A stretch of 64,000 nucleotides of DNA from Polynucleobacter sp. MWH-Berg-3C6 (GCF_018881855.1 NZ_JACVPN010000001.1:868001-932000); one strand, 5' to 3'; shown: positions 47,170 through 58,748, numbered from the stretch's first letter. Notes: generated from the letters alone by a model not told the origin. Translations and numbers: made by a program.

Positions 47170-49485
47170 TTAGGCCTTACTAACAGTCACTGGACCAAAC
47201 ATCGATCCCAATTTGGCACTAGCCATGGTGCCGGCAGATATTCTGACAGCTCCTGGCGCAAGATTTACTTCTAATGTGGCTGGCATATCAACAGACTGAT
47301 TACCCTGAGATACGCGGACTGCATCACCCTCTTTCAAGCCTAGCTCTGTAAATAGTTTTTGATTTAAGCCCGCTTGAATGCCGCGCTTTGCATCGCGTGT
47401 TAATTGCAAGGCAGGTGAACGGCGCACAATAGGGTCGCCAGCATAAATATTGACATCAGCCAAACGCTCAAGGCCATCAAATGGGGCAAGATTGCCATTG
47501 GCAATGGTGTTGCTAGCCGCTTTGTTATTCAGAAGAGTGCAATAGTTCTCACTCAAGGCTTCACCCAATACTTCTTCAGGAAGGTTGAATAAGAAACCAT
47601 CAAGACCTATAAGGCCGCCAAGTACTCGTAGCACCTTCCATGCTGGACGAGAGTCGCCCAAAGGCTTCACTGATGGTTGAATAGTCTGTGCTCTGCCTTC
47701 TGCATTAACGAAAGTAGAAACGGTTTCTGTAAAAGGAGAGATCGGGAGGATTACGTCAGCTACCTCAAGTAAATCAGCACTCTGATACGCACTCAATGCA
47801 ATTACCGTATTTGCTTTGGCTAAGGCCGCCCGAGCTTGAGCTGGATTCGGCAAATCAGAATCTGGCTCGATATTCATGAGCACCACTGCGCGACGATCAC
47901 CTGAAAGTACCGATTCAACTCCAGCACCATTTGCGTTTACTAAGGCCGCGCCAACAGCATTGCCACCAACCGGCAAGAAACCTAATGTAGCGCCAGTTTG
48001 ATCTGCAATAAATTGCGCCATGACATGTAAATCAGATGCATGGTGATGTGCAACTGCAGACGAACCAAGGAATACAGCCTTGCTTGAGCCAGAAATGAGA
48101 CTATCAGCGATCTTTTGCGCTGCTGGAGATACCGGTAAATTGAAAGTTCCCGCTGGAGCAGAAACAGATTTTGCTTTTGCTACCGCCAATGCAACTTCAC
48201 TCAAGCTATTGAGCCAAGCACTAGGTGCTGCTGAAATACCACTATTTGGAATTAACCAATCGTCACCACCAGCATCAATGCGCATGACTTGCAATCCACG
48301 CTTGGCAGCTGTACGGATGCGTGACGCAATAATGGGTTGATCCTTACGCAGGAAACTACCAATGAACAGCGCGCGATCTAGCTCACTTAATTTAGCAACC
48401 GGCATGCCTAACCAAGGTGCAGTTGCAGCTGCCTTAACATCGGTTTGACGTAAACGTGTTTCAACTTGCTTAGATCCTAAGCCACGAACTATCTTTTGCA
48501 AGAGGTGTAGCTCTTCGATACTAGAGATTGGATGAGCTAATGCACCAATGGACTCTGGGCCACTTTCAGCAGCAATTGTCTTCAATGAGTGCGCAACATA
48601 ATCGAGCGCTGATTGCCAGTCTGTTTCTAGCCACTGACCGCCCTGCTTCACCATTGGCGTAGTCAGACGATCGCCACTATTTAAGCCTTCATAGGAGAAG
48701 CGATCGCGGTCACTAATCCAGCACTCATTGATGGCTTCATTTTCAAGTGCTACAACACGCATTACTTTATTGGCTTTTGTCTGCACTGTAGTGTTAGCGC
48801 CCAAGCTATCGTGTGGACTGACAGAACGTTTACGACCTAATTCCCAGGTACGCGCTTCATAACGGAATGGTTTGCTGGTTAATGCGCCTACTGGACACAA
48901 ATCAATCATATTTCCAGACAATTCTGAATCGACTGTTTGACCAACAAAGGTTGTAATTTCTGAGTGCTCGCCGCGATTGATCATGCCCAGTTCCATCACG
49001 CCGGCAACTTCTTGACCGAAACGGACGCAACGGGTGCAATGAATGCAGCGGGTCATCTCCTGCATGGAGATCAATGGACCAACATTCTTATGAAATACAA
49101 CACGCTTTTCTTCGTCATAGCGTGAATTCGACTTGCCGTAACCAACAGCTAAGTCTTGTAACTGGCACTCACCACCTTGGTCACATATTGGGCAATCCAA
49201 TGGGTGATTAATCAGCAAGAACTCCATTACGGAGCGTTGCGCCTCTACCGCTTTAGCAGAATGGGTAAATACCTTCATGCCTTGGGTCACTGGTGTGGCG
49301 CAAGCAGGCAATGGCTTTGGTGCTTTTTCTACTTCTACCAAACACATACGGCAGTTAGCAGCAATCGATAGTTTCTTGTGATAGCAGAAGTGAGGAACAT
49401 AGGTGCCGAGCTTATTCGCGGCGTGCATCACCATGGAACCTTGCGGAACCTCTACCGTCTTACCATCTAATTCGATTTCTACCAT
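47170..49485 (-). CDS. nuoG: NADH-quinone oxidoreductase subunit G
   Basis: The largest subunit of the hydrophilic arm, holding clusters N1b, N4 and N5. The ATG at 49485 (MVEIELDGKTVEV) gives 771 residues and a sensible AAGTGAG ribosome site; an in-frame TTG at 49512 is an alternative. The 2Fe-2S ligands are in CYHKKLSIAANCRMCL with a later CATP, the N5 ligands include the histidine in LLINHPLDCPICDQGGECQL, and the N4 ligands are in TRCIHCTRCVRF and DLCPVGAL. The remaining two-thirds is a degenerate molybdopterin-oxidoreductase fold. Confidence 0.97.
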   Translation of the reverse strand: MVEIELDGKTVEVPQGSMVMHAANKLGTYVPHFCYHKKLSIAANCRMCLVEVEKAPKPLPACATPVTQGMKVFTHSAKAVEAQRSVMEFLLINHPLDCPICDQGGECQLQDLAVGYGKSNSRYDEEKRVVFHKNVGPLISMQEMTRCIHCTRCVRFGQEVAGVMELGMINRGEHSEITTFVGQTVDSELSGNMIDLCPVGALTSKPFRYEARTWELGRKRSVSPHDSLGANTTVQTKANKVMRVVALENEAINECWISDRDRFSYEGLNSGDRLTTPMVKQGGQWLETDWQSALDYVAHSLKTIAAESGPESIGALAHPISSIEELHLLQKIVRGLGSKQVETRLRQTDVKAAATAPWLGMPVAKLSELDRALFIGSFLRKDQPIIASRIRTAAKRGLQVMRIDAGGDDWLIPNSGISAAPSAWLNSLSEVALAVAKAKSVSAPAGTFNLPVSPAAQKIADSLISGSSKAVFLGSSAVAHHHASDLHVMAQFIADQTGATLGFLPVGGNAVGAALVNANGAGVESVLSGDRRAVVLMNIEPDSDLPNPAQARAALAKANTVIALSAYQSADLLEVADVILPISPFTETVSTFVNAEGRAQTIQPSVKPLGDSRPAWKVLRVLGGLIGLDGFLFNLPEEVLGEALSENYCTLLNNKAASNTIANGNLAPFDGLERLADVNIYAGDPIVRRSPALQLTRDAKRGIQAGLNQKLFTELGLKEGDAVRVSQGNQSVDMPATLEVNLAPGAVRISAGTMASAKLGSMFGPVTVSKA

Positions 49486-49516
49486 GCTCACTTTAAGATG
49501 TCCCGTACTCAATAAC

Positions 49517-50815
49517 TTATAAAGGTTGTGCAGAATCTAAGCAGCGCTTATGTTCTACGTGATACGCAAATTCATCCATGTAATGCTTCAACATGCCGCG
49601 CACTGGCATTGCAGCTGCATCACCTAAGGCGCAAATCGTACGCCCTTGGATATTGGCAGCTACATCGTTGAGCAAATCTAAATCCTCTGGACGCCCTTGA
49701 CCATGTTCAATACGATGCACAATGCGCCACAACCAGCCGGTACCTTCACGACATGGGGTGCACTGACCACAAGACTCTTCGTGATAGAAATAAGACAAGC
49801 GCTCCAATGCACGAACCATGCAGCGAGTTTCATTCATCACAATCACAGCACCGGAACCCAGCATCGAACCTGCTTTTGCGATGCTGTCGTAATCCATAGT
49901 CAGATCCATCATCTGAGTACCGGGAACTACTGGAGCAGATGAACCACCAGGGATCACTGCCTTTAATGCTTTGCCATCACGCATACCGCCAGCCAGTTTG
50001 AGTAGCTCAGCAAATGGTGTACCTAATGGGATCTCGTAGTTACCTGGATGCACTACATCACCAGAAACAGAGAAAATCTTTGTTCCGCCATTGTTTGGCT
50101 TGCCAAGATCTAAGTAAGCTTGACCACCAATTGCCAGAATGAATGGCACGGCAGCGAAAGTCTCGGTGTTATTGATCGTAGTTGGCTTGCCATACAAACC
50201 AAAACTTGCAGGGAATGGTGGCTTAAAGCGAGGTTGACCTTTTTTACCCTCTAAAGATTCCAGCAATGCAGTTTCTTCACCACAAATATATGCACCCCAA
50301 CCTGGGGAAGCATGTAATTGGAAGGAGAAATCGCTACCGAGAATCTTGTCACCCAAGTACCCAGCCGCACGCGCCTCTTCTAGAGCCTCTTCGAACCGTG
50401 AATACACTTCCCAGATTTCGCCGTGAATATAGTTATATCCAACGGAAATACCCATGGTGTAAGCACCAATAATCATGCCCTCAATCAAAGCATGTGGGTT
50501 GTAGCGCATGATGTCGCGGTCTTTAAAAGTACCAGGCTCACCTTCGTCGCTATTGCAAACTAAATATTTTTGCCCCGGAAACTGACGTGGCATAAAACTC
50601 CACTTCAATCCAGTTGGGAAGCCTGCGCCACCACGGCCCCGCAAAGATGAGGCTTTTAATTCTGTAATGATGGCATCAGGTGCAACTTTGTCGTTAATTA
50701 AACGACGTAACTGTTGATAACCACCGCGACTTTCGTAATCTTTTAAACGCCAATTGCTACCATTTAATCCTGCGAGGATTAGGGGCTTAATGTGGCGATC
50801 GTGCAAGCTGGTCAT
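49517..50815 (-). CDS. nuoF: NADH-quinone oxidoreductase subunit F
   Basis: Binds NADH and FMN and carries cluster N3, so it is the electron entry point of complex I. The nucleotide site [15 protein letters not shown] (about 60-74), [14 protein letters not shown], and the 4Fe-4S ligands [15 protein letters not shown] with a later C in RTICALGD are all present. Length is 432 residues. It overlaps nuoE by 4 bp. Confidence 0.98.
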   Translation of the reverse strand: MTSLHDRHIKPLILAGLNGSNWRLKDYESRGGYQQLRRLINDKVAPDAIITELKASSLRGRGGAGFPTGLKWSFMPRQFPGQKYLVCNSDEGEPGTFKDRDIMRYNPHALIEGMIIGAYTMGISVGYNYIHGEIWEVYSRFEEALEEARAAGYLGDKILGSDFSFQLHASPGWGAYICGEETALLESLEGKKGQPRFKPPFPASFGLYGKPTTINNTETFAAVPFILAIGGQAYLDLGKPNNGGTKIFSVSGDVVHPGNYEIPLGTPFAELLKLAGGMRDGKALKAVIPGGSSAPVVPGTQMMDLTMDYDSIAKAGSMLGSGAVIVMNETRCMVRALERLSYFYHEESCGQCTPCREGTGWLWRIVHRIEHGQGRPEDLDLLNDVAANIQGRTICALGDAAAMPVRGMLKHYMDEFAYHVEHKRCLDSAQPL

Positions 50816-51318
50816 GCCGCTTTCCCTTCTGCACGAAGTTCACTAAGGAGTGAATCAATTTTTTCTTTGCTCATAAAGCTGCACATACGCTTGTCATTCA
50901 CGAGCATTACTGGTGAATCACCACATGCACCCATGCACTCACCCTCTTTGAGAGTAAAAGTACCGCAAGACGTGGTTTCATTAAATCCAATGCCCAGGGT
51001 TTCTTTAAGGTATGTTGCTGCAGTCTGACCATGAGTCAATTGGCAAGGTAAGTTTGTGCAGATTACCAGCTTATATTTACCAATAGGCTTGGTGTTATAC
51101 ATATTGTAGAAAGTGGCCACCTCATCTACTGCAATGGTTGGCATTTCTAATATCTGAGCAACTGTTGCAATCACTTCAGGCGATACCCAACCCACTTCTG
51201 TCTGGGCAGCAATTAAAGATGCCATCACAGCAGATTGCTTTTGCTCTGGCGGATACTTCGCAACGTTGCGGGCAATGTCTGCAAGCGTCTTAGCGGAGAG
51301 TTGAAGAGTTGTTGTCAT
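50812..51318 (-). CDS. nuoE: NADH-quinone oxidoreductase subunit E
   Basis: A thioredoxin-fold ferredoxin with the 2Fe-2S cluster N1a. The ligands are C87 and C92 in [10 protein letters not shown] and C128 and C132 in [12 protein letters not shown]. Length is 168 residues. It lies 23 bp after nuoD and overlaps nuoF by 4 bp. Confidence 0.98.
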   Translation of the reverse strand: MTTTLQLSAKTLADIARNVAKYPPEQKQSAVMASLIAAQTEVGWVSPEVIATVAQILEMPTIAVDEVATFYNMYNTKPIGKYKLVICTNLPCQLTHGQTAATYLKETLGIGFNETTSCGTFTLKEGECMGACGDSPVMLVNDKRMCSFMSKEKIDSLLSELRAEGKAA

Positions 51319-51341
51319 TAAATAATCCTTGGCACGCCTTA

Positions 51342-52595
51342 TTAGCGGTCAATCTCCCCGAACACAATATCCTGAGTACCAATAATTGTTACCGCATCAG
51401 CCAGCATGTGGCCACGAGACATTTCATCCATCGCTGAAAGATGCACAAAACCTGGGGCACGAATCTTCATGCGATAAGGCTTGTTAGCACCATCCGAAAT
51501 TAAGTAAATACCGAACTCACCCTTTGGATGCTCCACCGCTGAGTAAGCCTCACCATCAGGAACGTGAATACCTTCAGTAAAGAGTTTGAAATGGTGAATC
51601 AATTCTTCCATATTGGTCTTCATATCCACACGCTTCGGTGGTGAAACCTTATGGTTGTCACTCATGACAGGACCTGGATTTGCTTTAAGCCAAGCTACGC
51701 ACTGCTTAATGATTCGATTCGATTGACGCATTTCTTCCATACGTACTAAATAGCGATCGTAGGAGTCACCATTTACGCCAACTGGAATATCAAAGTCCAG
51801 TCGATCATAAACTTCATAGGGTTGTTTCTTGCGCAAATCCCATTCGATACCAGAGCCGCGCAACATTGGACCAGTAAAGCCTAGTTGCAATGCACGCTCT
51901 GGTGTCACGATACCGATATTGACTAAACGCTGCTTCCAAATACGGTTATCCGTTAGAAGATTGCAATACTCGTCTACATTGGCATCAAAGCCATTTACAA
52001 ACTGTTCAATGAAATCAAGTAAAGAACCGCTACGATTCTCGTTCAAACGTTTTACAGCGGATTCACTGCGAATCTTCGATTTACTATATTGGGCCATTTG
52101 ATCAGGCAAGTCGCGGTATACGCCGCCTGGACGATAGTAAGCAGCATGCATTCGAGCGCCTGACACAGCTTCATACATATCAAAAATATCTTCACGATCG
52201 CGGAAGGCGTACAAGAAGACAGCCATCGCACCAACGTCAAGACCATGGCAACCGATCCATAGCAAGTGGTTCAGCAAACGAGTCAGCTCGTCATACATCA
52301 CGCGAATGTATTGCGCACGAAGGGGAACATCTACTTGCAGCAATTTTTCAATGGCCATGACATAGGCATGTTCATTGGACATCATGGAAACATAATCCAA
52401 GCGATCCATGTAAGGAACGTTTTGAATCCAAGTGCGAGTCTCTGCTAATTTTTCTGTAGCGCGATGTAATAAACCAATATGCGGATCAGCACGCTGAATC
52501 ACCTCACCATCAAGCTCCAACACCAAGCGCAATACTCCGTGAGCCGCAGGATGCTGAGGTCCAAAATTGAGGGTGTAGTTCTTAATTTTTGTCAT
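51342..52595 (-). CDS. nuoD: NADH-quinone oxidoreductase subunit D
   Basis: The 49-kDa-type subunit that, with NuoB, forms the quinone-reduction site. It derives from the nickel-hydrogenase large subunit but lacks the nickel cysteines. Typical segments are [16 protein letters not shown] near the N-terminus (with the quinone-site histidine), [14 protein letters not shown], and the C-terminal [12 protein letters not shown]. Length is 417 residues. It is a separate gene, not fused to nuoC as in E. coli; the gap between them is 3 bp. Confidence 0.98.
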   Translation of the reverse strand: MTKIKNYTLNFGPQHPAAHGVLRLVLELDGEVIQRADPHIGLLHRATEKLAETRTWIQNVPYMDRLDYVSMMSNEHAYVMAIEKLLQVDVPLRAQYIRVMYDELTRLLNHLLWIGCHGLDVGAMAVFLYAFRDREDIFDMYEAVSGARMHAAYYRPGGVYRDLPDQMAQYSKSKIRSESAVKRLNENRSGSLLDFIEQFVNGFDANVDEYCNLLTDNRIWKQRLVNIGIVTPERALQLGFTGPMLRGSGIEWDLRKKQPYEVYDRLDFDIPVGVNGDSYDRYLVRMEEMRQSNRIIKQCVAWLKANPGPVMSDNHKVSPPKRVDMKTNMEELIHHFKLFTEGIHVPDGEAYSAVEHPKGEFGIYLISDGANKPYRMKIRAPGFVHLSAMDEMSRGHMLADAVTIIGTQDIVFGEIDR

Positions 52596-52598
52596 GAC

Positions 52599-53198
52599 TT
52601 AAACTGGGCCTCCGTACTGCTCTTCGCGCACGATACGTGGAGTAATCTCACGGGCCTCAATCGTTACGGGTTGATAGACAACACGCTTTAACTCGGGGTC
52701 ATAACGCATTTCTACATTGCCGCTAATAGGGAAATCTTTTCTAAATGGGTGACCAATGAAACCGTAGTCAGTCAAGATACGACGCAAGTCATCATGACCT
52801 TCAAACAAAATACCGTAGAGGTCAAATGCTTCACGCTCAAACCAGTTGGCTGAGTTCCACACCGGAGTAATGGAGGCCACTAATGGATAGCCATCATCAG
52901 CTGCAAAAACGCGCAGACGCAAACGCCAGTTATGCTCAATTGACAGCAAATGGCTAACTACAGCAAAACGCTGACCACTCCATGCCCCATCTCTGAAATC
53001 TTGGTAATCAACACCACATAAATCAATTAATTGTTCAAATGCGAGTGATGGATCATCACGGAGCAACATAGCAGATTCCAAATAAGTATCTGCATTCACA
53101 ACCACCGTTACCTCACCTAAGGCAACTTGAACAGAATGAATGCGCTTACCGAGAACTTTCTCGAGATTTGCGGCTAATTGAACTAAACGATCTGACAT
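52599..53198 (-). CDS. nuoC: NADH-quinone oxidoreductase subunit C
   Basis: The 30-kDa-type subunit of the hydrophilic arm, 199 residues, with no cofactor. The diagnostic stretch ERHxxDxxGixFxGHxDLRR is visible as [20 protein letters not shown] followed by [19 protein letters not shown]. It lies 3 bp after nuoB and 3 bp before nuoD. Confidence 0.97.
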   Translation of the reverse strand: MSDRLVQLAANLEKVLGKRIHSVQVALGEVTVVVNADTYLESAMLLRDDPSLAFEQLIDLCGVDYQDFRDGAWSGQRFAVVSHLLSIEHNWRLRLRVFAADDGYPLVASITPVWNSANWFEREAFDLYGILFEGHDDLRRILTDYGFIGHPFRKDFPISGNVEMRYDPELKRVVYQPVTIEAREITPRIVREEQYGGPV

Positions 53199-53201
53199 TG
53201 C

Positions 53202-53684
53202 TTAGGCCTTCCGCGCAATCGTGCTGGTCCGTGCGATCTTGGATTGCAGCTGAATAATTCCGTAGATCAACGCTTCTGCAGTTGGAGGGCAACCAGGAAC
53301 ATAAATATCCACCGGCACAATGCGGTCACAACCGCGCACTACTGAATAAGAGTTATGGTAGTAGCCACCACCATTGGCGCAGGAGCCCATAGAAATAACC
53401 CACCGTGGCTCTGGCATTTGGTCGTAAACCTTACGTAATGCTGGAGCCATCTTGTTGCACAAAGTACCAGCAACAATCATCAGGTCAGACTGACGTGGTG
53501 ATGGGCGGAAAACAACGCCAAAACGGTCTAAGTCATAACGAGATGCGCCAGCGTGCATCATTTCAACCGCGCAGCAAGCCAGACCAAAGGTCATCGGCCA
53601 TAAAGAGCCATTACGCGTCCAGTTGATCAACTGATCCGCAGTGGTAGTAACAAATCCTTCTTTGAGAACGCCTTCTAATGCCAT
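53202..53684 (-). CDS. nuoB: NADH-quinone oxidoreductase subunit B
   Basis: Carries the terminal 4Fe-4S cluster N2 that reduces quinone. The start at 53684 ([10 protein letters not shown]) gives the usual 160 residues and a 5-bp gap after nuoA; the open frame upstream to 53783 would lie inside nuoA. The cluster ligands are the adjacent pair C37-C38 in [11 protein letters not shown]102 in GSCANGG and C132 in VPGCPPT. Confidence 0.98.
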
Positions 53685-53689
53685 ATCTA

Positions 53690-54049
53690 TCACTCCCAGT
53701 CGAGAGCGCCCTTTTTCCAGATATATACAAATCCCACAATGAATTCCAAAAGGAAGATCACCATAGAGGCGTAGCCAAACCAACCAATATCACGCAAAGC
53801 AACACCCCATGGAAATAGGAATGCAGTTTCAAGATCAAACAGGATAAAAAGAATGGCAATGAGGTAATAGCGCACGTCGAACTTCATACGCGCATCTTCG
53901 AAAGCTTCAAAACCGCACTCATATGGAGAGAGTTTTTCAGCGTCAGGCTTCGAAGGAGCCAAAATCTTTCCGAGGAACATGGGGACTAATCCCACCCCAA
54001 TACCTACGAGGATAAAAAGCAGAACAGGAAAGTAATTAGCGAGATTCAA
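53690..54049 (-). CDS. nuoA: NADH-quinone oxidoreductase subunit A
   Basis: The three-helix membrane subunit of complex I, 119 residues, and the first gene of the nuo operon. The long loop after the first helix holds [20 protein letters not shown] with the conserved glutamate and cysteine. It lies 110 bp downstream of tRNA-Leu. That gap contains no strong promoter that I can identify, so readthrough from secG/tRNA-Leu is possible. Confidence 0.97.
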
Positions 54050-54159
54050 AAAATGGTCCTGATTCGTTCGTCTGGTAATTCTTTAAACAGCAAATTGTTC
54101 ACTATTTCAGTTCATAAAGCCTTGATGTAGAGCAAAAACCCCTACAAATTCTTCATTTT

Positions 54160-54244
54160 TGGTGCCGACGGCGAGACTCGAACTCGCACAGCCTAAGCCA
54201 CTACCCCCTCAAGATAGCGTGTCTACCAATTTCACCACGTCGGC
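54160..54244 (-). tRNA. tRNA-Leu (anticodon GAG)
   Basis: An 85-nt class II tRNA with CCA encoded. The 7-bp acceptor stem pairs GCCGACG with CGTCGGC, and the anticodon stem CTATC/GGTAG (one G-U) frames the loop TTGAGGG with anticodon GAG, reading CUC and CUU. The long variable arm is typical of leucine tRNAs, and the T-loop stretch GTTCGAGTC is present. It sits between secG and nuoA. Confidence 0.97.
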
Positions 54245-54330
54245 ATCTTGCAAAACCTGTCAATTCTACCGCATTGCACAACTGAACCACCCTAAATTGG
54301 GGGTAGTTTTATCTGTAAAAACCTACCTTT

Positions 54331-54675
54331 TTACTTAGGAACTGCAGGTTTTGTTGGGTCCTGGACAGGGGCCACTGGAGCGGCTGGTGCCACCACTGGC
54401 GCAACGGTTCCAGAAAGAACCCCGGGACTAACTTCCTTCTTATTGCTAAGCCAGGTAATACCTAGAGTAGAAATAAAGAAAACTGCAGCAAAAATAGCGG
54501 TTGCATGTGACAAAAAGTTAGCGGAACCGCTGGCGCCAAATAAGCTACCGGAAGAACCGGAACCAAAAGCAGCCCCCATATCAGCACCCTTACCTTGCTG
54601 CAACAACACCAGCAAAATTACAGCCAATGCTGAAATGATTTGCAACACGATTAATAAAGTCTTAAGCCATTCCAC
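54331..54675 (-). CDS. secG: Preprotein translocase subunit SecG
   Basis: A small inner-membrane subunit of the SecYEG channel. The 114 residues have two membrane segments (about 4-24 and 54-73) around the conserved LLQQGKGADMGAAFGSGSSG. The C-terminal tail is alanine/proline/valine-rich and longer than in the minimal protein. The start codon is GTG at 54675, with GGAG eight bases upstream. It lies 21 bp after tpiA and before tRNA-Leu, a common proteobacterial order. Confidence 0.96.
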   Translation of the reverse strand: MEWLKTLLIVLQIISALAVILLVLLQQGKGADMGAAFGSGSSGSLFGASGSANFLSHATAIFAAVFFISTLGITWLSNKKEVSPGVLSGTVAPVVAPAAPVAPVQDPTKPAVPK

Positions 54676-54696
54676 AATTTATCTCCAAATAAAAAT

Positions 54697-55455
54697 CTAT
54701 GCCTTACAGATGGCGAGAAAGTCTTGGGGATCTAAAGAAGCCCCTCCAACTAAACCACCATCAATATCTGGCATTGCAAACAACTCAACGGCATTGTCAG
54801 GCTTGACACTGCCGCCATATAAAATTCCAACATGAGAGGCAACATCCTCATCAAATTCTGCCAACTGAAGACGTATAGCACGGTGCATGTCCTGAGCAAC
54901 TTGAGCAGTAGCTACCTTACCAGTGCCAATAGCCCATACTGGCTCATAAGCAATCAAACAATCTGCCAAGCGATCCTGAAGCACAGTCAACTGTTTTGCC
55001 ACCTGACCACGCACAACCTCAACCGCCCTGCCTGAATTTCTATCGTCAGCCGTCTCACCAACGCAAATAACAGGCGTCATTCCACTATCAAGCACTTGCA
55101 AGGCTTTTGCGGCAACCAGCTCATCAACTTCATGATGCAATTGGCGGCGCTCGGAGTGTCCAACAATCACATAACTACAACCCATTTCCTTTAGCGATGA
55201 AGCCGCAACTTCACCCGTGTAGGCACCAGCAACATCAGCAGATGCATCTTGTGCACCCAAACTTAGGAATGCCAGCGAATGCTCTTTAATCAATGAAGCA
55301 CATTGAGTCAGATAAGGAAACGGTGGACAAACTGCAAACTTACGACCAGAGGGCATGCCACTTTCCATGCCACGGGCAACGGTCTTGATCCAATCTCCAT
55401 TACTAGCAAGATTGCCATTCATTTTCCAGTTGCCGATAACGATGAGTGGTCGCAT
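54697..55455 (-). CDS. tpiA: Triosephosphate isomerase
   Basis: Interconverts dihydroxyacetone phosphate and glyceraldehyde-3-phosphate. The ATG at 55455 gives 252 residues; an in-frame TTG two codons upstream is an alternative. Active-site segments are GNWKMNG (lysine), VGHSERRQ (histidine) and AYEPVWAIGTG (glutamate with loop 6). The phosphate loop GILYGGSVKPDN is near the end. Confidence 0.97.
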   Translation of the reverse strand: MRPLIVIGNWKMNGNLASNGDWIKTVARGMESGMPSGRKFAVCPPFPYLTQCASLIKEHSLAFLSLGAQDASADVAGAYTGEVAASSLKEMGCSYVIVGHSERRQLHHEVDELVAAKALQVLDSGMTPVICVGETADDRNSGRAVEVVRGQVAKQLTVLQDRLADCLIAYEPVWAIGTGKVATAQVAQDMHRAIRLQLAEFDEDVASHVGILYGGSVKPDNAVELFAMPDIDGGLVGGASLDPQDFLAICKA

Positions 55456-55471
55456 ATTCAAGAGCAGCTTT

Positions 55472-56470
55472 TTAGACTGTTAAAACAATCTTACCAACGT
55501 GTTCAGAAGATTCCATCAAACGATGAGCATCTGCAACTTGGTCTAATGTGAAAGTTTTGTAAATAACAGGCTTTAATTTTCCCGCATTTAATAGCGGCCA
55601 AACATGCTCATAAAGCTGTTTAGTAATTTGCTTCTTAAACGAAACCGGACGTGGACGCAATGTAGAGCCAGTGATTGTCAGGCGACGGCGCAGAATTTGA
55701 TTGGTACTTACCTCCGCCTTTGATCCACCTTGAATTGCAATGATCACAATACGGCCATCATCAGCCAAGCAATCAATTTCCTTTTGTACATAAGCGCCGG
55801 TGACCATGTCCAAAATGACATTAACGCCTTTGCCATCTGTTGCCTTCTTAACCTCTTCTACAAAATCTTGTGTCTTGTAATTGATAGCCAGATCAGCGCC
55901 CAATTTCAGGCAGGCCGCACACTTTTCATCGGTGCCGGCGGTCACAAATACTTTATGACCTAAAGCTTTTGCAATCAAAATAGCAGTTACACCAATACCA
56001 CTTGAGCCACCCTGGACGAGAAGCGTTTCACCTTCTGATAACTCACCACGCATGAAGATATTGCTCCATACGGTGAAAAAAGTTTCAGGTAAAGAGGCTG
56101 CCTCTTGATCGGTAAAGCCTTTTGGGTAAGGCAAACACTGTGCAATGGGGGCCGTGCAGAGCTCTGCATACCCACCGCCTTGTACTAAAGCGCAAACCTT
56201 ATCGCCAACCTTAAGGCCAAAAAGATTATCGGCATGAGCTAGGTCACCACCAATAATCTCACCAGCAACTTCCAGGCCTGGAATATCAGATGCACCTGCA
56301 GGCACGGGATAGTGACCCTTGCGCTGCAATACATCTGGCCGATTAATGCCAGCAGCAATTACCTTAATCAAAATCTCGCCGGTACCAGCATTCGGGACCG
56401 CTGGATCCGGACGAGTGGCAACAACCAACATTTCTGGTGCGCCAAATTCTTTAATTTCCATTACGCGCAT
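55472..56470 (-). CDS. NAD(P)H quinone oxidoreductase, zinc-independent MDR family
   Basis: A 332-residue medium-chain reductase related to quinone oxidoreductase/PIG3. It has the GroES-like N-terminal domain (VIAAGINRPDVLQRKGHYP) and a Rossmann domain with LVQGGSSGIGVTAILIAKALG. The structural and catalytic zinc cysteines of alcohol dehydrogenases are absent. It lies between pnp and tpiA in the same direction. The physiological substrate is unknown. Confidence 0.9.
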   Translation of the reverse strand: MRVMEIKEFGAPEMLVVATRPDPAVPNAGTGEILIKVIAAGINRPDVLQRKGHYPVPAGASDIPGLEVAGEIIGGDLAHADNLFGLKVGDKVCALVQGGGYAELCTAPIAQCLPYPKGFTDQEAASLPETFFTVWSNIFMRGELSEGETLLVQGGSSGIGVTAILIAKALGHKVFVTAGTDEKCAACLKLGADLAINYKTQDFVEEVKKATDGKGVNVILDMVTGAYVQKEIDCLADDGRIVIIAIQGGSKAEVSTNQILRRRLTITGSTLRPRPVSFKKQITKQLYEHVWPLLNAGKLKPVIYKTFTLDQVADAHRLMESSEHVGKIVLTV

Positions 56471-56501
56471 AAGAGCTTCTCGCAGTAGTAGACGGAATTA
56501 C

Positions 56502-58670
56502 TTAAGCTGTTTCGTCAGAGGCAGGGGCAACATCAGCAACCGCTTCAGAAGCACCAGCTAAAGGAGCAATCCTGCCGCCCTCATCTGCCATTGCAGCTTT
56601 GAGAGACAAACGCAAACGACCACGCTCATCAGCAGCCAACAACTTCACGCGCACAACTTGACCTTCTTGCAAGTAATCTTTGACTTCTTTAACGCGCTCG
56701 TTAGAGATTTCAGAGATATGCAATAGACCATCTTTACCTGGAAGAATATTTACCAAAGCACCAAACTCGAGCAACTTCACAACTGGGCCTTCGTAGATCT
56801 TGCCTACTTCAGCTTCTGCAGTAATGCCCTCAATACGTGCCTTTGCTTCTGCCATGCCTTCAGCACTGGTAGAGGCAATAGTTACTGTGCCGTCATCTTT
56901 AATGTCGATGCTGCAACCAGTTTCTTTAGTCAAGGCTTGAATAGTTGCACCGCCCTTACCAATGACTTCACGAATCTTGTCTGGATGAATCTTGAATGAG
57001 ACCATGCGTGGAGCATGTGCTGACAGTTCTGTACGAACTGAACCCATCGCTTCTTGCATTTTGCTCAAAATGTGTAAGCGACCTTCTTTAGCTTGCGCCA
57101 AGGCAACTTGCATAATCTCTTTAGTGATACCTTGAACCTTGATGTCCATCTGAAGTGCAGTAATACCATTTGCAGTACCTGCTACCTTGAAGTCCATATC
57201 GCCTAGGTGATCTTCGTCGCCCAAGATATCGGTCAATACAGCGAAACGATTGCCATCGAGAATCAAGCCCATTGCTACACCAGCAACGTGAGCTTTGACT
57301 GGAACACCAGCATCCATCATGGCTAAACAGCCGCCACAAACAGAAGCCATGGATGATGAGCCATTGGACTCAGTGATTTCTGAAACAACACGAATGCTGT
57401 ATGCAAAATCTTCCGGGCTTGGCAATACTGGAATCAATGCGCGCTTAGCCAAACGACCGTGACCAATTTCACGACGCTTAGGGCTGCCTACGCGACCAGT
57501 TTCACCAGTAGCGAACGGAGGCATGTTGTAGTGGAACATAAAACGATCGCGGTATTCACCTTCGAGAGCATCGATAATTTGCTCGTCACGGGCAGTTCCC
57601 AATGTAGCAACTACCAATGCTTGTGTTTCACCACGGGTAAACAATGCAGAACCGTGTGTACGTGGCAATACGCCATTACGAATTTCAATTGGACGCACAG
57701 TACGGGTATCACGACCGTCAATGCGTGGCTCACCATTCAAAATCTGGCTACGAACAATCTTCGCTTCGATTTCGAACATGATGTCGCTTACAGCAACCGC
57801 ATCAACGTCACCCTCTTCAGATAACTTCGCCAATACATGTTTAGAGATTTCTTTGAGCTTGTCTGAACGTGCACCCTTTTGACGAATCTGATAAGCCTCA
57901 CGCAATGGCGCTTCAGCCAATGCAGTGACCTTAGCAATAAATGGCTCGTCTTTAGGAGCTGCAGTCCAATCCCACTCTGGCTTACCAGCTTCACGCACTA
58001 AATCATTGATTGCGTTAATAGCGGTTTGCATTTGGTCATGACCATAAACCACTGCGCCTAACATCACATCTTCAGATAGCTGATTTGCTTCGGACTCAAC
58101 CATCAATACAGCAGCTTGTGTACCGGCAACGATCAAATCGAGTTCGCTAGTAGCTTGCTCTGTACGAGTTGGGTTCAAGAGGTATTGGCCATTAGCGTAA
58201 CCAACACGAGCTGCGCCAACTGGGCCAGCAAATGGAATACCTGAAACTGCCAAGGCTGCAGAAGCAGCAATCAAAGCCGGAATATCAGCAGGTACATCTG
58301 GATTGATAGACAAGACGTGTACAACGACCTGAACTTCGTTCAAGAAACCTTCTGGGAATAAAGGACGCAATGGACGGTCGATCAAACGGGAGATTAAAGT
58401 CTCGCCTTCTGAAGGACGGCCTTCGCGACGGAAGAAACCACCAGGAATCTTGCCTGCTGCGTAAGTCTTTTCTAAATAATCGACTGTCAATGGGAAAAAG
58501 GATTGGCCTGGCTTTGCAGACTTCGAAGCAACTACCGTTCCCATTACTACAGTGTCATCAACGTTAACGATAACGGCACCACCAGATTGACGAGCAATCT
58601 CGCCTGTTTCCATCGTTACTTGATGGTTACCCCATTGAAAACTCTTTACTGCTTTTTTAAACATAGTCAT
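56502..58670 (-). CDS. pnp: Polyribonucleotide nucleotidyltransferase (PNPase)
   Basis: A 3'-5' phosphorolytic exoribonuclease in RNA turnover. The ATG at 58670 is favoured by a GGAG nine bases upstream; ATGs at 58694 and 58664 are alternatives. The 722 residues hold two RNase PH domains (with [12 protein letters not shown] and the active-site run [12 protein letters not shown]), then KH ([20 protein letters not shown]) and S1 ([21 protein letters not shown]) domains. It follows rpsO as in E. coli. The 268-bp leader carries two hairpins that could serve RNase III processing and autoregulation. Confidence 0.97.
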   Translation of the reverse strand: MTMFKKAVKSFQWGNHQVTMETGEIARQSGGAVIVNVDDTVVMGTVVASKSAKPGQSFFPLTVDYLEKTYAAGKIPGGFFRREGRPSEGETLISRLIDRPLRPLFPEGFLNEVQVVVHVLSINPDVPADIPALIAASAALAVSGIPFAGPVGAARVGYANGQYLLNPTRTEQATSELDLIVAGTQAAVLMVESEANQLSEDVMLGAVVYGHDQMQTAINAINDLVREAGKPEWDWTAAPKDEPFIAKVTALAEAPLREAYQIRQKGARSDKLKEISKHVLAKLSEEGDVDAVAVSDIMFEIEAKIVRSQILNGEPRIDGRDTRTVRPIEIRNGVLPRTHGSALFTRGETQALVVATLGTARDEQIIDALEGEYRDRFMFHYNMPPFATGETGRVGSPKRREIGHGRLAKRALIPVLPSPEDFAYSIRVVSEITESNGSSSMASVCGGCLAMMDAGVPVKAHVAGVAMGLILDGNRFAVLTDILGDEDHLGDMDFKVAGTANGITALQMDIKVQGITKEIMQVALAQAKEGRLHILSKMQEAMGSVRTELSAHAPRMVSFKIHPDKIREVIGKGGATIQALTKETGCSIDIKDDGTVTIASTSAEGMAEAKARIEGITAEAEVGKIYEGPVVKLLEFGALVNILPGKDGLLHISEISNERVKEVKDYLQEGQVVRVKLLAADERGRLRLSLKAAMADEGGRIAPLAGASEAVADVAPASDETA

Positions 58671-58718
58671 TCTGATCTTCTCCAAATTGTTCACGCAAAA
58701 CTCACATGAGCATTGCGC

Positions 58719-58748
58719 TTGTCGTGGGATAAAGCAGTGTCACGACAA
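58719..58748 (-). promoter_or_regulatory. Hairpin in the pnp leader
   Basis: TTGTCGTG and CACGACAA on the minus strand form an 8-bp perfect stem with a 14-base loop, about 48 bases before the pnp start. A second nested hairpin lies upstream (58780-58824, outer stem CATTCCA/TGGAATG with an inner CTGAA/TTCAG). In E. coli a leader hairpin at this place is cut by RNase III and used for PNPase autocontrol; here that role is inferred from position only. Confidence 0.5.
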